Assembly (NCBI GenBank): GCA_049799955.1
Contig: JBARIW010000077.1
Coordinates: forward strand, 99,010 to 163,009
Length of the DNA stretch: 64,000 nucleotides
From: JBGTFE01 sp049799955
Lineage (GTDB): Bacteria > Acidobacteriota > Blastocatellia > Pyrinomonadales > Pyrinomonadaceae
Direction of reading: 5' to 3'
The first letter of the stretch is position 1. Each line of letters begins with the position of its first letter. The position numbers and the translations under genes were made by a program. Shown here in pieces: positions 58,765 through 64,000 of the stretch. Below the pieces are notes generated by a model. That model was not told the origin of the DNA and searched no databases. It worked only from the letters and a program-made list of their open reading frames with translations.

Positions 58765-58967
58765 TCAATCTTCAAAGCTAATTTTAGACATAGCGTCATA
58801 ATCTCATACAATTGACGGCTTGTGCCAATCCTGAAACGGCGGCTTATATCGGATAAACTGTGTAATAAAAACACTTTGCGCTCTCGGTATGGTTATTGCA
58901 AAGTCAGAGTTTCGATAACTGAAACGATACATAAATTATATTTTCAGAAAAAGGAAGGAGAAATAAA

Positions 58968-59633
58968 ATGGAAAACGAACAAAATCAAAATACACAAAAT
59001 ACAAACTCAGCCGCCGGATTTGGCGATGATAAAAATAATTCCACTAATTCGGGACAATCTTTCGGAAGCGGCGGCGCGGGAGCTTCAGCCACCAAACAGG
59101 CAAAGGAAGAAAATTCTTCGGACTTCGGCAACAGTCAGTCAACAGGAAATAACGCGGTTGAAGCCGTAAAAGATACGGCGAAAGGTCTTTTCGAGCAGGC
59201 AAAAGATACCGCCGGACAGGCTTACGGGCTGGCAACCGAAAAAGCGACGACAAAGCTGGAAGAGCAGAAAACCACTTTAGCGGGAGGCTTGACGAGTGTG
59301 GCTGACGGTCTGAAACAAGTAGGCGAAACTCTGCGCGACAGCGGCGAGGAAAATCCGATTACCGAATTTACGGCAAAATACGGCGACAGTTTAGCGAAGC
59401 AAATTGAAAACATCGGAAGCTATTTCGAAAACAAGGACGTGCGCGAGATGGTAGGCGACGTTGAAAGTTTTGCGCGACGCAATCCGGTAGTTTTTATCGG
59501 CGCGGCTTTCGGTCTCGGATTTTTGGCGGCGCGATTCTTAAAATCCAGCCCGAAACAGTTGATGCAGGGCGCGGGACAATCATTTGCCGCAGCTAGCGGC
59601 AGCGAATCGGACATGGCTTCGAATCAATCGTAA
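58968..59633 (+). CDS. YqjD/ElaB-like envelope stress protein
   Basis: A 221-residue protein. The first 60 residues are Asn/Gln/Ser/Gly-rich and disordered. A helical, repetitive part follows (KDTAKGLFEQAKDTAGQAYG, 62-100), then a charged helix and one membrane helix near 172-192 (RNPVVFIGAAFGLGFLAARF), whose preceding Arg-rich RRNP motif is typical of YqjD/ElaB proteins. These associate with ribosomes at the inner membrane in stationary phase in E. coli. It begins a three-gene set. Ribosome-binding site AAGGAGAA. Confidence 0.68.
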   Translation: MENEQNQNTQNTNSAAGFGDDKNNSTNSGQSFGSGGAGASATKQAKEENSSDFGNSQSTGNNAVEAVKDTAKGLFEQAKDTAGQAYGLATEKATTKLEEQKTTLAGGLTSVADGLKQVGETLRDSGEENPITEFTAKYGDSLAKQIENIGSYFENKDVREMVGDVESFARRNPVVFIGAAFGLGFLAARFLKSSPKQLMQGAGQSFAAASGSESDMASNQS

Positions 59634-59655
59634 GCGCGAAAATAGGAGGAAGGTT

Positions 59656-60087
59656 ATGGCACAGCAGCAAATGGCTAAAGAAGAACGCAGTTTAGGCGAC
59701 TTGTTTTCCGAGCTTGCGGGAGAAACAAGTACGCTTGTTCGTCAGGAAGTCGCGCTCGCGCAGGTTGAGCTGACGCAAAAGGCGACTGTTGCCGGGAAAA
59801 ATGTTGGTTTTCTGGTTGCCGGCGGCGCAGTCGGCTACATGGCTTTACTGGTCGTTCTGGCGGCGGTTGTCATCGGTTTGACACAGTTTATTTCGTATTT
59901 ATCGGGCTGGCAGATTATTACATCGGCGTGGATTGCAGCGGCAATCGTTGGCTTGGCTGTCGGCGCAGTCGCCTACGTGCTGGTTACCGGCGCGCTTGAA
60001 AAGCTTAAAAATATGGAATTAACGCCGCGTCAGACGGTTGAAACATTGAAGGAGGATGCACAATGGCTGAAAAATCAGGTGAGTTAG
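59656..60087 (+). CDS. Phage_holin_3_6/YqjE-like membrane protein
   Basis: A 143-residue protein with two membrane segments in the centre (about 52-80 and 90-118) and charged ends. ATG 59656 is chosen for its strong ribosome-binding site (AGGAGGAAGG); an upstream in-frame ATG overlaps the preceding gene. The motif SELAGETSTLVRQEVALAQ is typical of the YqjE-like 'phage holin 3_6' family, common in non-phage stress operons. It overlaps the next gene by 25 bases. Confidence 0.8.
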   Translation: MAQQQMAKEERSLGDLFSELAGETSTLVRQEVALAQVELTQKATVAGKNVGFLVAGGAVGYMALLVVLAAVVIGLTQFISYLSGWQIITSAWIAAAIVGLAVGAVAYVLVTGALEKLKNMELTPRQTVETLKEDAQWLKNQVS

Positions 60088-61094
60088 AAAACACGGATTC
60101 AATCGAATCTTATTCCGAAGAAAATCAATCGGACGATTTTGCGTTGACGACAACAGATACGGACACGCTCGAAGCGGGTTCGTCAGACGCTGATACAACG
60201 GACGAGCCGGAACAAATCAAGGCGCAAATCGAGGAAACACGCGCTCAAATGGGCGAAACTATAGACGCGATACAGGAGAAATTGAGTTTTTCGAATATTT
60301 CCGAACAGGTTTCGGAACAAATCAACAGCGCGGTCGAAACGGCGAAGGATGCGGTTTACGACGCGACTATCGGAAAGGCAGGTACATTTATGAAAAATAT
60401 TGGCAATGAGCTTTCAAAATCAGGTGTGGTACAAACGGCGCGGGACAATCCGTTCCCGTTTCTTTTAATCGGTTTGGGCGTAGGTCTTCTGGCTTACAAC
60501 GGCTTTGGCGGAAAACGACGCTCAAACGGCGGAAATGGCGGAAACGTAAGCAGTATTAATAAATATCTGCCGTCGCAAATTCCGGGCAAAGCGACCTTGA
60601 AATCGGCGCAGGAAAAAATCGGCGGCGCGGCGAGCAGCGTTTCGAATGCGGCAAGCAGCGCCTACGGAAGCGTTTCGGGCGCGGCGAGCACGGCTTATGA
60701 AGGCGTCGGCAATTTTGCCGGAACGGCTTATGAAAAAGCCGGCGAACTTGGAACGCAGGCGCGCGAGCAATACGATTATTACATCGAAGAAAACCCGCTC
60801 GCGGTCGGCGCGGTTGCGCTCGCACTCGGCGCGGCTGTCGGTTTTTCGATTCCTTCGACAAGCTATGAAGGAAATTTAATGGGCGAAGCGCGTCATAATC
60901 TTTTGCAGAAAGCGCAGGACACGGCGGGCGAGCTGGTCGATAAAGTCAAACAGGTTGCTAGCGAAGCGCAGAAAACTATCGGTGACGAAGTTAAAGCGCA
61001 GACTGAAAGCTTAACTGCCGGAGCCGGAACAAGCGGCGGAAGCGGCGGCAGTTCAACCAGTCAAAGTCCCGGCTTGAGTCCGCAAAACAGCTAA
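60063..61094 (+). CDS. DUF3618 membrane protein
   Basis: A 343-residue protein. The DUF3618 helix is at about 48-75 (EQIKAQIEETRAQMGETIDA). Two membrane helices follow (about 125-143, FPFLLIGLGVGLLAYNGFG; and 240-258, AVGAVALALGAAVGFSI), and between them is a Gly/Ser/Ala-rich repetitive part (AYGSVSGAASTAYEGVG). The last 35 residues are a Gly/Ser tail. Function unknown; members occur next to YqjD and YqjE homologues as here. A strong terminator ends the operon. Confidence 0.8.
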   Translation: MAEKSGELENTDSIESYSEENQSDDFALTTTDTDTLEAGSSDADTTDEPEQIKAQIEETRAQMGETIDAIQEKLSFSNISEQVSEQINSAVETAKDAVYDATIGKAGTFMKNIGNELSKSGVVQTARDNPFPFLLIGLGVGLLAYNGFGGKRRSNGGNGGNVSSINKYLPSQIPGKATLKSAQEKIGGAASSVSNAASSAYGSVSGAASTAYEGVGNFAGTAYEKAGELGTQAREQYDYYIEENPLAVGAVALALGAAVGFSIPSTSYEGNLMGEARHNLLQKAQDTAGELVDKVKQVASEAQKTIGDEVKAQTESLTAGAGTSGGSGGSSTSQSPGLSPQNS

Positions 61095-61097
61095 GAA

Positions 61098-61137
61098 AAA
61101 AAAGAGCGCTGAATTTACGAGTTCAGCGCTCTTTTTT
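61098..61137 (+). terminator. Strong rho-independent terminator
   Basis: AAAAAAGAGCGCTGAA (61098-61113) is the exact complement of TTCAGCGCTCTTTTTT (61122-61137), with loop TTTACGAG. It ends the envelope-protein operon and, being A/T flanked on both sides, may also stop the convergent serS transcript. Confidence 0.92.
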
Positions 61138-61151
61138 CTTTTACGGGAAAT

Positions 61152-62438
61152 TTATTTTGCTTCTATTTTTTCAAGCCCGTTCATGTAAGGCTGGAGAATT
61201 TCGGGAATCAGAATGCTTCCGTCTTCCTGCTGGTAATTTTCCAGAATCGCAATCCACGTTCGCCCGACGGCAAGTCCCGAACCGTTCAAAGTGTGAACAA
61301 ATTCGGGTTTTGCGCCGCCCGCGCGTCTGAATCTGAGATTCATTCGCCGCGCCTGAAAATCGCCGCAGTTCGAGCAGCTCGAAATCTCGCGGTAAGTTTT
61401 CTGCGAAGGAATCCAAACCTCGATGTCATAAGTTTTCGTCGCGCCAAATCCCATATCGCCGGTCGAAAGAACGACCGTTCGATACGGCAAACCGAGAAGC
61501 TGCAAAATTCTTTCGGCGTTTGCCGTCAGTTTTTCGTGTTCTTCGGCGGAATTTTCCGGCAGAGACAGTTTCACAAGCTCGACTTTTTCAAACTGGTGCT
61601 GGCGAATCAGACCGCGCGTATCGCGCCCGTAGCTTCCCGCTTCCGAACGAAAACAGGGCGTGTAAGCCGTGTAATATTTCGGCAAATCCTTTGCGTCCAG
61701 AATTTCTTCGGCGTGATAATTCGTTACGGGAACTTCCGCCGTCGGAATCAGGGCGTAATCGGTATCTTTCAGATGAAATAACTCATCTTCGAATTTCGGC
61801 AGATTATTCGTCCCGAAAAGCGATTTGCGATTGACGATAAACGGCGGCAGAGTTTCCGTGTAATTATGCTCGGTCGTATGAACGTCGAGCATAAAATTAA
61901 CCAGAGCGCGTTCGAGCCGCGCGCCCGCGCCGTTTAGAATTGCAAAGCGCGAACCAGCAATTTTCGTCGCGCGTTCAAAATCTAAAATGCCAAGAGCTTC
62001 GCCTAAATCAACGTGGTCTTTCACTTCAAAATCAAATTCTTTCGGCTCGCCCCATTTTCTGACTTGGATATTTGCCGCTTCGTCCGCGCCGACCGGAACG
62101 CCGTTCGCTGGAATATTCGGAAGATGTGAAAGCAAATCGCGCATCGCGTTTTCGGCTTCGTCGCGCAGTTTTTCAAGCTCGCCCTGCTTTTCCTTTAAGC
62201 CCGCGACTTCCGCTTTTTTCGCTTCGGCTTCTTCGCGTTTTCCGCTTTGCATCAGCGCGCCGATTTCCTTGCTTGACGAGTTGCGAATTTGATTAAGTTT
62301 ATCGGCTTCGCCAATCACGCGGCGACGCTCTGCGTCGAGTTCGACAAATTTATCCAGACTTGCCGTCGGAAAATTACGATTTATGAGTGCTTCTTTAACC
62401 TTTTCAAGGTTTTCTCTAACAAAATTTAAATCCAGCAT
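61152..62438 (-). CDS. serS: Seryl-tRNA synthetase
   Basis: A 428-residue class II aminoacyl-tRNA synthetase. The N-terminal tRNA-binding coiled coil spans about 28-105 (ALMQSGKREEAEAKKAEV). Motif 2 is FRSEAGSYGRDTRGLIRQHQ, motif 3 is NGSGLAVGRTW, and the serine-binding part is at TAEVPVTNYHAEE. It charges tRNA-Ser with serine. Normal length. No T-box leader is visible. Confidence 0.97.
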   Translation of the reverse strand: MLDLNFVRENLEKVKEALINRNFPTASLDKFVELDAERRRVIGEADKLNQIRNSSSKEIGALMQSGKREEAEAKKAEVAGLKEKQGELEKLRDEAENAMRDLLSHLPNIPANGVPVGADEAANIQVRKWGEPKEFDFEVKDHVDLGEALGILDFERATKIAGSRFAILNGAGARLERALVNFMLDVHTTEHNYTETLPPFIVNRKSLFGTNNLPKFEDELFHLKDTDYALIPTAEVPVTNYHAEEILDAKDLPKYYTAYTPCFRSEAGSYGRDTRGLIRQHQFEKVELVKLSLPENSAEEHEKLTANAERILQLLGLPYRTVVLSTGDMGFGATKTYDIEVWIPSQKTYREISSCSNCGDFQARRMNLRFRRAGGAKPEFVHTLNGSGLAVGRTWIAILENYQQEDGSILIPEILQPYMNGLEKIEAK

Positions 62439-62522
62439 TCTTGTTTTATCCTTCCAAAAATAAAAGGCGATTTTACCGCAAACCGCCTCAAGAGAGAAAT
62501 CGAAGTTTAATTAAAGCCCGGT

Positions 62523-62981
62523 TTATTTCTTTTTCTTCAACAATTCTTCAATCGTTTTGTTTACCCGACGCGCACGTGTTTCGGCACGTTTGGCGTCTTC
62601 AATCGACATTACAAATTCTTTTTTGAACGTATAGCTCAAGTTTTCCCAGACGGCTTGCGCGTCTTTATTTTCTTTCAGAGCTTTTGCCAAATCCTCCGGC
62701 GGCTCGACAACTCTTTTTTCGGTGTCGCGCTCCATTTCGACCGTTATCGTGTCGTATGCTTTAATTCCCGCCGCGTCTCGAAAGCGTTTCGGCACAGCCA
62801 TCATATATTTTTCGCCGTATCTGTGAATCGTGCTTCGATGCTCGACGCCGTTGACCCAGACTTTTACGGGAACGCGCTTTCCGCCGAAAACTTCTTCCAC
62901 GTCAAACGGAATCGTGATTCCCGTCGCTTCCATTCCTTCGTGTTTTTCGAGCAGAACCTTAAAGATTTGTTTCTCAGCCAT
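62523..62981 (-). CDS. DUF1905/YdeI (OmdA-like) protein
   Basis: A 152-residue protein. Residues 1-95 match the DUF1905 beta-barrel style (TGITIPFDVEEVFGGKRVPV, then KVWVNGVEHRSTIHRYGEKY), and 95-150 the YdeI/OmpD-associated helical part (PPEDLAKALKENKDAQAVWE, then RAETRARRVNKTIEELLKKK). Function unresolved, possibly nucleic-acid or membrane associated. Single gene, divergent from galU. Confidence 0.85.
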   Translation of the reverse strand: MAEKQIFKVLLEKHEGMEATGITIPFDVEEVFGGKRVPVKVWVNGVEHRSTIHRYGEKYMMAVPKRFRDAAGIKAYDTITVEMERDTEKRVVEPPEDLAKALKENKDAQAVWENLSYTFKKEFVMSIEDAKRAETRARRVNKTIEELLKKKK

Positions 62982-63000
62982 TTTTCACCTACAATTTTTA

Positions 63001-63100
63001 GTTTGTCAGTTGTCCTTTGTCCTTTGCAAGATGAGCTTAATTTTGGAAGTGAATTTAAATTCAACCTGCAACTGACAAAGGACAAAGGACAAAGGACTAA
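63001..63100. repeat. Quasi-palindromic TGTCCTT/AAAGGAC repeat
   Basis: Left arm 63001-63027 (GTTTGTCAGTTGTCCTTTGT...) and right arm 63068-63100 (GCAACTGACAAAGGACAAAG...) with an unusually long 40-base spacer. The last AAAGGAC word (63091-63097) sits about 11 bases before the galU ATG and may act as its ribosome-binding site. Confidence 0.8.
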
Positions 63101-63107
63101 TTATATT

Positions 63108-63980
63108 ATGACAAACAAAGTTCGCAAAGCGGTTTTTCCCGCCGCCGGTTTAGGGACGAGATTTTTGCCCGCAACGAAGGCTTCGCCGAAAGAAATGTTG
63201 CCGCTGGTCGATAAACCGCTTATTCAATATTCGGTCGAAGAAGCCGTAAATTGCGGCATCGAATCTATTATCATCATCACGGGACGCGACAAAAGCGCGA
63301 TTGAAAATCATTTTGACATTTCGTTCGAGCTTGAACAGGTTCTCAAAGAAAAAGGCAAAAACGAGATGTTCGAGCAGGTTCGCGCGATTTCCGAAATTGC
63401 CAGAATTACATACACGCGCCAGAAACAGGCGCTCGGTTTGGGACACGCGATTTTGCAGGCGAAGGATTTTGTCGGAAACGAGCCGTTCGCCGTGCTTTTA
63501 GCCGACGACGTTGTTGATGCGGAAACACCTGCCATGCAGCAGTTAATGGACGTTTACGACAAATACAACGCTCCCGTAATTGCGACGATGCAGATTCAGG
63601 ACGAAACCATCTCGCGCTTCGGCGTGATTGACGCGGACGAGGTCGAGCCGGGAATCTTTAAATTGAAAAGCATCGTCGAAAAACCGAAATTCGAAGACGC
63701 GCCTTCGGATATGGCGGTCATCGGGCGATATATTTTCACACCCGAGCTTTTCGGCGCAATCGAACGCATAACGCCGGGCGCGGGCGGCGAATATCAGGTC
63801 GCCGACGCGATGCGAATCCTTCTGAATGAAGGCTTTCCCTTTTATGCCGTAAAGCTCGACGGCGTGCGCCACGACGCGGGCGACAAGCTCGGATTTTTAA
63901 TCGCAACCGTCGAGTTTGCCTTAAAACGCAAAGATTTAGGCGAGAATTTTCGGGACTATCTCAAATCACTCGATTTATAG
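63108..63980 (+). CDS. galU: UTP-glucose-1-phosphate uridylyltransferase
   Basis: A 290-residue enzyme making UDP-glucose from UTP and glucose-1-phosphate. The start at 63108 gives the family N terminus (AVFPAAGLGTRFLPATKASP, then KEMLPLVDKP); the longer open frame upstream has no similarity and runs through the DUF1905 gene's opposite strand. Active-site regions LLADDVVD and VEKPKFEDAPSDMAVIGRYI are present. UDP-glucose feeds surface polysaccharides and glycolipids. Confidence 0.96.
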   Translation: MTNKVRKAVFPAAGLGTRFLPATKASPKEMLPLVDKPLIQYSVEEAVNCGIESIIIITGRDKSAIENHFDISFELEQVLKEKGKNEMFEQVRAISEIARITYTRQKQALGLGHAILQAKDFVGNEPFAVLLADDVVDAETPAMQQLMDVYDKYNAPVIATMQIQDETISRFGVIDADEVEPGIFKLKSIVEKPKFEDAPSDMAVIGRYIFTPELFGAIERITPGAGGEYQVADAMRILLNEGFPFYAVKLDGVRHDAGDKLGFLIATVEFALKRKDLGENFRDYLKSLDL

Positions 63981-64000
63981 AACTTAGCGGTCTTTGCGCC

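Noticed and set aside
58822..59169. Plus-strand 115-residue open frame
   Set aside because: It overlaps the YqjD-like gene out of frame; the latter has a ribosome-binding site and family features.
62655..63107. N-terminal extension of galU
   Set aside because: The extra 151 codons are the opposite strand of the DUF1905 gene and a repeat; the family start is at 63108.

Overview
The window looks like a chromosomal segment of an Acidobacteriota bacterium, most likely class Blastocatellia (Pyrinomonadales-like). This is judged from gene content, not from any search: an exported TPR-CHAT protein next to a sigma factor, a delta-60/FG-GAP propeller protein, many PAS/hybrid kinases, a chemosensory operon with a soluble receptor, and intermediate GC with strongly 'gaa/gcg/cgc' coding style. 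Coding density is high, about 60 genes on both strands. One tRNA (Leu, CAA) is present; there is no rRNA, CRISPR array, transposase or complete prophage.

Layout. 0-6 kb: an end-truncated TPR-CHAT protease-like gene, an ECF-like sigma factor, a membrane-anchored anti-sigma-like protein and a putative HExxH metalloprotease. The last two share a 27-base upstream motif. 6-17.7 kb: a ten-gene chemosensory operon on the minus strand (transcribed cheY, cheA, cheW, soluble mcp, PAS-HEAT protein, cheR, cheB, cheY, cheC, hybrid histidine kinase). 18-27 kb: thioredoxin 2, a 1009-residue secreted delta-60/FG-GAP protein, a 1386-residue hybrid kinase and a PilZ-receiver protein. 27-39 kb: lipid phosphodiesterase, aminotransferase, cytochrome P450, a VapBC-like pair, a CHASE3 hybrid kinase, a zinc-ribbon/receiver-like protein, PilT, ThiE, RimI and QueA.

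38.9-43.4 kb is a small accessory-looking stretch: an HNH nuclease touching tRNA-Leu, an HD-GYP response regulator, tiny membrane proteins, a RelE-type toxin-antitoxin pair and a phage-type lysozyme. 43.6-46.6 kb is a fatty-acyl mini-cluster (acyl carrier protein with a histone-H1-like tail, ketoacyl synthase, LpxL-type acyltransferase). 46.8-64 kb is mostly housekeeping: phosphotransacetylase, AarF, RibF, MazG, SerS, GalU, MBL and GNAT enzymes, plus an envelope trio (YqjD-like, holin-like, DUF3618).

The most unusual feature is not a gene. At more than twenty transcription-unit boundaries the gap is filled by a short word repeated in tandem, a spacer, and the reverse complement of the same word array. 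The words differ between loci, although some are shared, and the arms often contain the neighbouring stop or start codon. They are absent from the tightly packed operons. I know of no named element family with this architecture. Signalling genes dominate the left half (three hybrid kinases, two CheYs, CheB, PilZ and HD-GYP proteins), and PilT suggests surface motility as an output.
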